DNA of 15,474 bases from CAYJFK01 sp964369475 (lineage in GTDB: Bacteria > Bacillota > Clostridia > Oscillospirales > Feifaniaceae): the NCBI GenBank assembly GCA_964369475.1, contig CAYJFK010000057.1:1-15474 (forward strand), in the 5' to 3' direction. Positions 1 to 6,317 of the stretch are shown here, piece by piece. A program made the translations under genes and the position numbers. Under the pieces are notes generated by a model, which was not told where the DNA came from, searched no databases, and saw nothing but the letters and a program-made list of their open reading frames with translations. Position 1 is the first letter of the stretch. Every line of letters begins with the position of its first letter.

Positions 1-28
1 TTTTTATAATTATATCATAAAAATGAAT

Positions 29-70
29 AAAAAACAACAGCGACAAAGCAGTGCGCTTTGTCGCTGTTGT
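29..70 (-). terminator. Rho-independent terminator closing the tatC operon
   Basis: A perfect 16-bp stem (34-49 with 55-70, arm ACAACAGCGACAAAGC) surrounds a five-base loop. On the minus strand it is followed at once by a T run (29-33). It lies about 30 bases past the tatC stop codon, as expected for the end of the ferredoxin-to-tatC transcription unit. The plus-strand side has no T run, so it works mainly leftward. Confidence 0.93.
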
Positions 71-101
71 AATGCAATAAATATAAAATTCAACCTATAT
101 G

Positions 102-1505
102 CTAAGCCGTTCTCGCCGCTTTTGCCGCTCTTTTTTGGTTTTTCTTGTCGACCGCTTTGCAAATTACCGTACTTATCTGAAGTAGCACGATCATGGGAAG
201 TGCCAGCAGTATTTGCGACAGAACATCGGGCGGCGTTATAAGGGCGGCCGCCACAAAGATAAGCACTATCATTACACTGCGGTTTTTGACCATAAATTCC
301 GGCTTTAGTATGCCGAGCTTTGCAAGTATATATGCTAAAATCGGCATTTCAAAAACAGCGCCGAAGCAAAGTAGCATTGTGTTAACAAAGGACATGTACG
401 ACTCGATCGAAATCATGGGCGCTACGTCTGCAACTGCAATTCGCACAAAGAAGTCGAGCGTGATTGGCAGCACCGTAAAGTAGCAAAATACTACACCTAC
501 AACAAAGCATATCAGCCCAAAAAACAGCGCTACCATTACATATTTTCGTTCTTCTTTAAATAGACCCTTTCTTATGAAGGCCCACGTTTGATATATCGTG
601 ATGGGCGAACACAAGATGAGCGCCGCTATGAGCGCTACCTTTAAGTATACCATAAAGAGCTCTGACGGTGTTATCTGCACAAGTTCCATGCCGGGGTTTA
701 ATGCAAAAAGGTACTGCATTAGTATCTCGGAAAAGCCCATCATGGCAAACATTACTATAACATTGGCAACGACTATAATTGTAAGCCTTTTTCTTAGCTC
801 CCCCATGTGGGAGAGCACCGTCATGCTTCCTTCTTCATCTTTTTTTGCAAATCGCTGACGAGATCCATCGCTCGGTGGTGGTCTTTGGCTCGTCTTTTCT
901 TTAGCCTTCGACTGCTCGGCTTCTTCGGTTTCTTCGGTCTTCTTCGAAACGGCAACAGCCACAGCCGGCGAGCTTTTCGCTTGGCTTGGTGCTGTCAACG
1001 ATCCTTCCACTTCGGTAGTCGCTTGGGGCGATGAGACCTCATCTGCCGATTTGACATTTACCGCTTCGACGGCAGATTTTGCCGTGCCATTCACCGCCGA
1101 CGATTGAGCCGCTATATTAGATGCTATCTGAGCCGCCGCCGCATCACTCCTCGCCATGCCGCTCGCCGCNNNNNNNNNNNNNNNNNNNNNNNNNNNNNNN
1201 NNNNNNNNNNNNNNNNNNNNNNNNNNNNNNNNNNNNNNNNNNNNNNNNNNNNNNNNNNNNNNNNNNNNNGTCGGCGCTTGCGCCGCTGTGCTTGCCTCTT
1301 GCGTTGCAAGCGGCGACGGTGACACCTTATCAACGCTCCTAAAAGGCGAGTTGCTTCGCTTCGACTTAACAGCCGCCGCCATGCCGCCCACCTGACCTAC
1401 GGCGGGAGCGTTTCCGCTCCCGCCTTTTTTATCCATGCTTACGCCACCCGTAGGGACTTTTGCCTTCTCGCCCTCTACGGGAGGGATATTATTATTCGAT
1501 GTCAT
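102..1505 (-). CDS. tatC: Twin-arginine translocase subunit TatC with long N-terminal extension (interrupted by assembly gap)
   Basis: TatC is the polytopic membrane receptor that binds twin-arginine signal peptides and recruits TatA to export folded proteins. The last 240 residues form a normal TatC core: HxxELRKR at about 233-240, PSELF at 280-284, the SPITIYQTWAF and KEER loop at 300-320, FEMP at 385-388 and TPPD with SQ at 424-431, with six hydrophobic segments. Ahead of it are about 227 residues rich in Ala, Ser, Lys, Glu and Thr with no recognisable domain, and 34 of these are unknown because of 100 N. The first ATG lies 11 bases after the tatA stop with only a weak ribosome binding site. 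An internal ATG at 824, at the exact start of the core, has a purine-rich GAAGAAGG just before it, so a core-only product is possible. Last gene of the operon. Core identity is certain; the extension's length and frame are not, since the gap size may be nominal. Confidence 0.93.
   Translation of the reverse strand: MTSNNNIPPVEGEKAKVPTGGVSMDKKGGSGNAPAVGQVGGMAAAVKSKRSNSPFRSVDKVSPSPLATQEASTAAQAPXXXXXXXXXXXXXXXXXXXXXXXXXXXXXXXXXXAASGMARSDAAAAQIASNIAAQSSAVNGTAKSAVEAVNVKSADEVSSPQATTEVEGSLTAPSQAKSSPAVAVAVSKKTEETEEAEQSKAKEKTSQRPPPSDGSRQRFAKKDEEGSMTVLSHMGELRKRLTIIVVANVIVMFAMMGFSEILMQYLFALNPGMELVQITPSELFMVYLKVALIAALILCSPITIYQTWAFIRKGLFKEERKYVMVALFFGLICFVVGVVFCYFTVLPITLDFFVRIAVADVAPMISIESYMSFVNTMLLCFGAVFEMPILAYILAKLGILKPEFMVKNRSVMIVLIFVAAALITPPDVLSQILLALPMIVLLQISTVICKAVDKKNQKRAAKAARTA
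1170..1269. other. Assembly gap of 100 N inside the tatC 5' region
   Basis: Exactly 100 consecutive N, the usual placeholder for a gap of unknown length. It falls in the Ala-rich low-complexity extension of TatC, so a repetitive or GC-rich stretch probably broke the assembly. The flanks stay open in one frame if the length is taken as 100, but 100 is not a multiple of three and the true size is unknown. Confidence 0.97.
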
Positions 1506-1516
1506 ATAATCTTATC

Positions 1517-1759
1517 TTACGCTGTTGTATTGTTCTCTGTTGTTGCAGTAGTAGTTGTTGTAGTAGCAGCAGGCTCATCTACTACGACAGGCTCGTTTGC
1601 AAGTGTCTCGATGTTCTTTTTAACTTCGTTAGAACCCTTCTTAAACTCCGACATAGCCTGACCCATGCTCTTTGCAAGAGCAGGAAGCTTTGCAGGGCCG
1701 AAGAAAATAAGAACAATGCCCAAAATTGTGAGTAGTTCCCACATACCTAGTCTCATCAT
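1517..1759 (-). CDS. tatA: Sec-independent translocase protein TatA
   Basis: TatA oligomerises to form the transport pathway for folded Tat substrates and works with TatC encoded just downstream. The 80-residue protein has the family layout. A short N-terminus leads into a membrane helix at about 8-20 that ends in the FG hinge. An amphipathic helix follows at about 22-42 (PAKLPALAKSMGQAMSEFKKG), then a polar tail. The tail is unusually simple, rich in Thr and Asn. The ribosome binding site AAAGGAGAT overlaps the fdhD stop codon and sits about 9 bases before the first of two tandem ATGs, so translation is probably coupled to fdhD. No separate TatB is visible, as is common in Gram-positive minimal TatAC systems. 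Confidence 0.95.
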   Translation of the reverse strand: MMRLGMWELLTILGIVLIFFGPAKLPALAKSMGQAMSEFKKGSNEVKKNIETLANEPVVVDEPAATTTTTTATTENNTTA

Positions 1760-1773
1760 AATAACTATCTCCT

Positions 1774-2484
1774 TTATAAGCTTATAATATGTTTAATTTC
1801 AGAGCTCTCCGACAGATAAATCTGCATGTCATCACTCAAAATTCTTTCCGCAAGGTCTATGCCCCATTTCTTTGCAACGGCCATTCCTGTTTTGCTTGGA
1901 TATTTCAGCGAAGCAATCGCCTTAATTCCTTGCATCTTTGCCTTCCAAAGAAATTCCGTGCTAATCCTTCCCGTCGTTACAAGTAGCGAGCTTTGAGGTT
2001 GCATATTTATTTTCGCACCCTCGCCAATTACTTTGTCGACAGAACTGTGACGGCTTACATCTGATTTTACCACAAACCTACCCTCGTTGTAAAGCATAGA
2101 TGTGTGTTTTCCCTCTTGCTTATTATCTACCAATATTTTACCGAGCTCGGAAATCTTGGCAAAAAGTTGAATATTTTCATCTTTTTGCATAAAAACAGGC
2201 TCCAAGCCATCGCTTCTAAGCGCCGCACTAACCGCATCTGAAATCCTCGGGCGCTCGGCAGGTTTTAAAACATTTGCCTTAACATGTATTGTCGAAGTTG
2301 CAATGTCAAAATCTATTTCCGACACATCGCCAAGACATTCAATATATTTCTCCGATAATAGCCACCCCGTAACAAGCGCCTCGATGTCAATCGGGGTACA
2401 AATCAGATCGGCGGCTACCTCATTGTTTATCACTATCTTAACCGGAAGTTCCGGCAAAGATAGCAGCTTTTTTTCACTATTCAT
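1774..2484 (-). CDS. fdhD: FdhD-family accessory protein, divergent, without the CxxC motif
   Basis: FdhD proteins bind the molybdenum cofactor of formate dehydrogenases and pass sulfur from IscS-type cysteine desulfurases to it. Family hallmarks are visible: CTPIDIEALVTGWLLSE at 29-45, DVSRHSSVDKVIG at 142-154 (canonical EDVGRHNALDKVIG) and TTGRIST at 170-176. The 236-residue length is near normal. The cysteine pair that carries sulfur in E. coli FdhD is missing: the only cysteines are C29 and C50, and the 90-140 stretch where the pair should lie has none. The gene follows the AOR and unknown-protein genes and precedes tatA, so it probably serves cofactor maturation of the AOR-family enzyme, perhaps as a chaperone rather than a sulfurtransferase. 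Ribosome binding site TAGGAAA lies before ATG 2484. Confidence 0.85.
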   Translation of the reverse strand: MNSEKKLLSLPELPVKIVINNEVAADLICTPIDIEALVTGWLLSEKYIECLGDVSEIDFDIATSTIHVKANVLKPAERPRISDAVSAALRSDGLEPVFMQKDENIQLFAKISELGKILVDNKQEGKHTSMLYNEGRFVVKSDVSRHSSVDKVIGEGAKINMQPQSSLLVTTGRISTEFLWKAKMQGIKAIASLKYPSKTGMAVAKKWGIDLAERILSDDMQIYLSESSEIKHIISL

Positions 2485-2513
2485 TTTAATTTCCTATATC
2501 TCAAGCAATAACC

Positions 2514-3221
2514 CTACTGATTTTCACGATACCCAACTTCTAAATCCTCTGCAAGTACCTTTGCATATCTCTCACTCATATGAAGGGTCGAGTATATACT
2601 TTTTTTACCATTGCTCGTCGTCACTGTGTCTATATCGCTGTATCCCTCTTCAAATTTCATTCTAGCAAGAGCACCCAAAATCTCGTCCTCCGAGAAGAAA
2701 TATGGCGCACCCATAAATACCGCAACTCTCGTTGGGCGTGGATACCGCTTGCAGTCTGTTCTAACAATTGTTGCTATTGTCGCCAAAATGTCCTTATCGA
2801 GCAGCAGTGCTTGCACCGTTGCAAAACGCGTCGTCCACATGACACCGTTATAATAGTATGTGCCTTTTTGACCTTTTATCTCCTCTATCTTGCCAAGATC
2901 TTCATAGTCGCCCCTGTTGTCGAGCAGATATTGCGCCTCTTCTCGAGTAACACCCTCGGGCGGATGCATTAAAATCTCGTTTCTAACGACAAGGCTTTCT
3001 CTTTTGTTTATAGCGCATATGTGCTTATAAAGCAGTTCTTCCGCACTTTTTTCTCTGTTTCGCTCTGCCTCCACCTTGTCCATCGCCTCTTCGAATGCTG
3101 CGAGAACGTAGGGACTGAGCGCCGCCTCGTATCCTGCAAGTTCTTCCTCTGTCGGCTCCTCTTGCACGGTATCGGCCATCTCCTCGTCCTTCTTCATTTC
3201 CTCTAATAAATTATCCTGCAT
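2514..3221 (-). CDS. Uncharacterised AOR-associated protein (possibly YdhW-like)
   Basis: I do not recognise this 235-residue protein by a clear motif. It has an acidic N-terminal part (about 1-65) that looks helical. A mixed region follows with RNEILMHPPEGVTREEAQYL and YYYNGVMWTTRFATVQALLLD, and then a stretch rich in aromatic and charged residues, KRYPRPTRVAVFMGAPYFFS, near 160-180. There are only two cysteines, no signal peptide and no membrane helix, so it is probably cytoplasmic. It sits directly after the AOR gene, in the place ydhW has after ydhV in E. coli. By position I infer a YdhW-like maturation or assembly factor; it could also be a dedicated chaperone of another kind. GAGGAT lies 8 bases before ATG 3221. 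It is 29 bases upstream of fdhD. Confidence 0.8.
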   Translation of the reverse strand: MQDNLLEEMKKDEEMADTVQEEPTEEELAGYEAALSPYVLAAFEEAMDKVEAERNREKSAEELLYKHICAINKRESLVVRNEILMHPPEGVTREEAQYLLDNRGDYEDLGKIEEIKGQKGTYYYNGVMWTTRFATVQALLLDKDILATIATIVRTDCKRYPRPTRVAVFMGAPYFFSEDEILGALARMKFEEGYSDIDTVTTSNGKKSIYSTLHMSERYAKVLAEDLEVGYRENQ

Positions 3222-3247
3222 ATATTTATCCTCAAAGTTTCAAAGTT

Positions 3248-3290
3248 GCCGACCGCCCGTGGCGAAAATTTACCGCCACGGGCATTCGGC
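3248..3290 (-). other. Strong intercistronic stem-loop between the AOR gene and the next gene
   Basis: A 10-bp perfect stem (GCCCGTGGCG at 3255-3264 with 3274-3283, 9-base loop) is extended by a second 5-bp stem (GCCGA at 3248-3252 with 3286-3290) across a 2x2 internal loop. In the direction of transcription no T run follows, so it is not a classic terminator. It may stabilise the 3' end of the AOR message, direct processing, or partly reduce downstream expression. Confidence 0.8.
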
Positions 3291-3308
3291 TTTTAAACTG
3301 TTATGATA

Positions 3309-5411
3309 TTAACCAACAAGAAGTCCCATCGACTCCATTCTGTCTGCAACATCTGCAAGGTCGAACTTCTCAAGTGTAGCCCTTGTGGGTGCACCTGTTG
3401 TCTCGTCCCAACCCATAGCTGTATACATCATCGATAGAGCTGTCTGCATATCGTCTCTGTCCATCTTGACTGTACCCTCTGTGAATACAGGGATATCAGG
3501 ATCAGCGTCGAATATCCAGTCCATCATCTTGTCGTGCTCGTTTCTCATATCGACAGTGCCAAGCCACATGACCTGTTGTGCACGTTGTAGGTGAAGAATA
3601 CGCTCTGCTGCTTCGTCTAAAGACTCCATTGTCCACGCATCGCCTGTAACGGCTGTCATGTACTGTGCTTCAACAGTTAGGTCGCCTCTGTAGTTTCTCT
3701 CCTTAACGGGAGATACTGTCATAGGCCATACCCAGTTGCAGAATGTTACACTGTCGTGAACTGTCTGACGGACAACACCAAACTTAGCAAACTTGACCTT
3801 GCTATCGTTTATAGGTGTGTATGCCTTTGGCTTGTCGTAGCAACCCTCGCCAAACTGCTCCTCTATGATCTCCTTTTGGAGGTCGTAGGGAAGTCCGCAG
3901 CGGTCAAAGTTGATAACTGTATGTGTCATACAGTCACGGTTGAAGAATAGGTTTACAAGTGCGCCTACCTGTGCTGCAGATTCGTTTCCGTGGTGCTTAG
4001 CTGAACCCATAACATTCCATGTTACCATGCTTGCAGAGTTCATGTAGTCGTCGCCAAGGAGATCCTTGTAGCGCTCGTTAACAAAGTATGCACCCTCGCC
4101 AAGTGTAGCAAGAACGCCTTGCTTGTTTGCTATACGACGCATGATGTCTACTGTAAATGCAACATCGCCTGCTTCTCTCTTGTCCCATAGGAGAGAGTTA
4201 TACTCATCTGCCGGTAGGATTTGCTCAAGTAGGCCATTTGTTATGAAGTAGTTGATGGTCTTTGGTAGCTCTCCGTAGTTGTCCCATAGGCCAAGTTCGT
4301 CGGCAACACCCATAGTCGCAACTGCGCAGTAGAAGCTACCGTCTCCCTCGTCTACATAGTCTTTAAATGTAGGAAGGAGCTTTTTCCATTGGCTGTTTGG
4401 AACACATGTGTTTGCAACAGCGGCTGTGTAGCCCTCTTTTTCAAGCTCGGGCATGTGAACCGTACCGCAGCAACGTACAGGGCAAGAAGTACAGCCTGTA
4501 ATCTTAACTGTGTACTTTTCTGCAAACTCGCCAAAGTCAAACGAGGACTTTTGGCATCTGTAACCAAACTTGTTTATCTCTCCGGGAGGCGAATCGCCCG
4601 TGTCAACAGGTCCGCCTTCTGCGGCACCCCATGTTAGGCCTGGACGACCTGTCCAACGGCTGCTCGAGCTGCTGTACTCTGCCCAAGGACGCTCTGTCGA
4701 AGGAACGGCGTGGTTGTTGTTCGAGCCCATAAGCTCCTTCATAACGTAGTCGTTAAGTCTTCTGACTTCGGCCGGATCTGCAATAGTTGTAGCGCCTGTA
4801 CCGTGCATTGCAATAGCCTTTAGGTTCTTAGAACCCCAAATAGCGCCTTGACCTGCACCTGCCGAGTGGTTACCCGCATTGATAACGCAAGACTGGTTAA
4901 CCATGTTTTCGCCCGCTACGCCTATCGATGTAACAGTAAAGCCTTGGCCGTGCTTCTTTAGTAGCTCAACCGATGTCTCTCTTGTGTTCTTGCCCCATAG
5001 TCCGCTTGCATCTTCTATTGTAACATCTGCATCGTCTATCTTTAGATAAACAGGAGCCGCCGCCTTACCCTCAAGGATAATAGCATCGTAACCTGCCGCC
5101 TTCATCATTGTGCCTATTTCGCCGCCGACGTGAGCGTTAACTGTGCAGTTGCCCTTTGTGAATGTCGAAAGCGATGTTAGAGTTGTACGACCCGAACATG
5201 GTGCGCTCGATCCTGTCGAAGGGCCTATTGCAATTACAACCTTGTTAGCCTCGTCGTAGGGCTTTGTGCCGACAGGCACCTCGTCGAACATAATGCGCTC
5301 GCCGATACCTGTACCGCCGAGATAACTTTGATATTTAGTGGAATCTTCCGTAGCAACCGAACCTGTGGTAAAGTTAACACGGAGAATTTTTCCTGTAAAT
5401 CCTAAAGCCAT
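3309..5411 (-). CDS. Aldehyde:ferredoxin oxidoreductase family tungsten/molybdenum enzyme (YdhV-like)
   Basis: AOR-family enzymes hold a tungsten or molybdenum bis-pyranopterin plus one [4Fe-4S] cluster and usually oxidise aldehydes or reduce acids with ferredoxin. The 700 residues show the N-terminal cofactor domain, with GPSTGSSAPCSGR at 63-75, NAHVGGEIG at 92-100 and GAGQGAIWGSKNLKAIAMHG at 185-204. The cluster ligands are C307, C310 and C314 (CTSCPVRC), with C558 in HDSVTFCNW as the likely fourth. It is longer than classical AORs (about 600 residues), which fits the YdhV-like group. There is no signal peptide. The start is firm: AAGGAGG lies 7 bases before ATG 5411. It lies 38 bases after the Tat-exported four-cluster ferredoxin gene, its probable electron partner. 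Substrate, and tungsten versus molybdenum, cannot be read from sequence. Confidence 0.93.
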   Translation of the reverse strand: MALGFTGKILRVNFTTGSVATEDSTKYQSYLGGTGIGERIMFDEVPVGTKPYDEANKVVIAIGPSTGSSAPCSGRTTLTSLSTFTKGNCTVNAHVGGEIGTMMKAAGYDAIILEGKAAAPVYLKIDDADVTIEDASGLWGKNTRETSVELLKKHGQGFTVTSIGVAGENMVNQSCVINAGNHSAGAGQGAIWGSKNLKAIAMHGTGATTIADPAEVRRLNDYVMKELMGSNNNHAVPSTERPWAEYSSSSSRWTGRPGLTWGAAEGGPVDTGDSPPGEINKFGYRCQKSSFDFGEFAEKYTVKITGCTSCPVRCCGTVHMPELEKEGYTAAVANTCVPNSQWKKLLPTFKDYVDEGDGSFYCAVATMGVADELGLWDNYGELPKTINYFITNGLLEQILPADEYNSLLWDKREAGDVAFTVDIMRRIANKQGVLATLGEGAYFVNERYKDLLGDDYMNSASMVTWNVMGSAKHHGNESAAQVGALVNLFFNRDCMTHTVINFDRCGLPYDLQKEIIEEQFGEGCYDKPKAYTPINDSKVKFAKFGVVRQTVHDSVTFCNWVWPMTVSPVKERNYRGDLTVEAQYMTAVTGDAWTMESLDEAAERILHLQRAQQVMWLGTVDMRNEHDKMMDWIFDADPDIPVFTEGTVKMDRDDMQTALSMMYTAMGWDETTGAPTRATLEKFDLADVADRMESMGLLVG

Positions 5412-5449
5412 TTATATGCCTCCTTATATTGTTTTAGTTCTTTTAAGTA

Positions 5450-6088
5450 TTAGAGTGCCGAAACAACGTCTGTCCACTCTACTATCGATAGAGCGCCTGT
5501 TGGGCATCCTGCAACACATGCGCCGCAGTTAATGCACTTCGACGACTTCTTTGTGTCGGGGTTGACCTTTGGCATTCCCCAAGGACATGCATTTGCACAT
5601 GCACCGCAACCGACACATGTATCTTGATCTATCATTCTTGTGCCTGTTGTCTCGTCGGCATAGATAGCCGTTACAGGACACGCCGCAGCACATGCAGGCT
5701 CTGCGCACTGCTTACATGTCTTAGGGCCGAATGTCCATAGACCGTATAGACCGTCTCCATGCTTGTAGTCGTCCGTAACACCGTTTTCTCCTACATAGAT
5801 GCTGTCTCTAACGTTCAGTCTTGCAAATGCAGGTCTTACGTTACCGTCGTTTTGTAGTGTGCAGTTTGTCTCGCATCTTTGGCAACCTACGCACTTAGCA
5901 CGGTTTGCTACAAGAAGTCCTTGGGGTAGGGGTGTAAACCCAACATCACCTTGCTCGACTTCTTCGGCGGTACATCCGATTAGGGAAAGCATAGCACCTG
6001 TCATGGTTATGCCCATTGCACCCTTTCCGGACATCTTGAGAAATTGGCGCCTTGTGTAGTCTTTGTTAAAAAAACCTTTTTTCTCCAC
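5450..6088 (-). CDS. Tat-exported lipoprotein ferredoxin with four [4Fe-4S] motifs (YdhY/DmsB-like)
   Basis: This is the electron-transfer subunit, probably of the downstream AOR-family enzyme. Counting from the GTG at 6088 (212 residues), the Tat motif YTRRQFLK holds R13-R14, then comes a hydrophobic stretch and a lipobox LIGC with C39. Four cysteine sets follow: C66/69/72/76, C125/128/133/137, C158/161/164/168 and C185/188/191/195, the pattern of DmsB- and HycB-like subunits. The frame is open to a TTG at 6115, but AGGAGG (6097-6102) lies inside that longer version and 8 bases before GTG 6088, so I chose the GTG. First gene after the consensus promoter. Tat signal plus lipobox predicts export with clusters already inserted, then anchoring at the outer membrane face. 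The Tat pair encoded in the same operon supports this. Confidence 0.92.
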   Translation of the reverse strand: MEKKGFFNKDYTRRQFLKMSGKGAMGITMTGAMLSLIGCTAEEVEQGDVGFTPLPQGLLVANRAKCVGCQRCETNCTLQNDGNVRPAFARLNVRDSIYVGENGVTDDYKHGDGLYGLWTFGPKTCKQCAEPACAAACPVTAIYADETTGTRMIDQDTCVGCGACANACPWGMPKVNPDTKKSSKCINCGACVAGCPTGALSIVEWTDVVSAL

Positions 6089-6096
6089 AATATCAT

Positions 6097-6102
6097 CCTC
6101 CT
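6097..6102 (-). promoter_or_regulatory. Ribosome binding site that fixes the ferredoxin start
   Basis: AGGAGG on the minus strand, 8 bases before GTG 6088. It argues against the upstream TTG at 6115 as the start codon. Confidence 0.85.
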
Positions 6103-6128
6103 GTATTTTTTGCAAAATTTAGTTATAT

Positions 6129-6148
6129 AAGTATATATTGCTATACTT
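6129..6148 (-). promoter_or_regulatory. Palindrome in the 5' leader of the ferredoxin/AOR operon
   Basis: A perfect 7-bp inverted repeat (AAGTATA, 6-base spacer, TATACTT) lies just downstream of the expected transcription start. It could be a repressor operator or a weak leader hairpin. Nothing else in the sequence identifies a regulator. Confidence 0.45.
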
Positions 6149-6160
6149 TTTTGCGTCTAG

Positions 6161-6189
6161 ATTATATTAAAAATAATTATGTATGTCAA
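6161..6189 (-). promoter_or_regulatory. Perfect consensus sigma-A/sigma-70 promoter of the ferredoxin-AOR-fdhD-tatAC operon
   Basis: On the minus strand the -35 TTGACA (6184-6189) and -10 TATAAT (6161-6166) match the consensus at all 12 positions with a 17-bp spacer. Start of transcription is expected near 6154, giving a leader of about 65 bases to GTG 6088. Such a strong core promoter would normally be held in check by a repressor. Confidence 0.9.
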
Positions 6190-6197
6190 GTCTTTAA

Positions 6198-6222
6198 CAA
6201 AAGATTTACAATCTTTGTCACA
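6198..6222 (-). promoter_or_regulatory. Candidate operator upstream of the -35 box
   Basis: A perfect inverted repeat, AAAGATT-GTA-AATCTTT (6200-6216), lies inside a longer imperfect one, centred about 54 bases before the expected transcription start. The motifs ACAAAGATTG (6209-6218) and TGTGACAAA (6214-6222) also occur upstream of the cofactor operon near 15264-15290. The position would suit an activator or an upstream repressor site. Confidence 0.45.
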
Positions 6223-6228
6223 TCCTAC

Positions 6229-6264
6229 AAAAAAGAACCGTCAATGATATACTCATTGACGGTT
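6229..6264 (-). terminator. Rho-independent terminator of the mod operon
   Basis: A perfect 12-bp stem (AACCGTCAATGA at 6236-6247 with 6253-6264) and five-base loop, followed on the minus strand by a T-rich run (6229-6234). It lies about 55 bases past the modC stop and just before the consensus promoter of the next operon, so the two units are transcribed separately. Confidence 0.93.
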
Positions 6265-6317
6265 AGCATTAGTTAACTATTTTTGCGTTGTTGATTATTT
6301 ATGTGAATATTTTTATT

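Noticed and set aside
147..160. The 14-mer GTCGACCGCTTTGC found here and again at 12715-12728, with a near copy at 12255-12268
   Set aside because: In tatC and moaC it encodes the same KAVD residues with the same preferred codons, so it is best explained by chance and codon use, not by a site-specific element.
1104..1395. Several open frames on both strands running across the N stretch
   Set aside because: They are open only because unknown bases contain no stops; the tatC frame accounts for both flanks.
3248..3294. Hairpin plus TTTT read as a plus-strand terminator
   Set aside because: There is no plus-strand gene upstream to terminate and the T run is only four bases; in the direction of real transcription there is no T run at all.
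6089..6115. TTG start at 6115 for the ferredoxin
   Set aside because: The AGGAGG that must serve as the ribosome binding site is inside this extension, 8 bases before GTG 6088.
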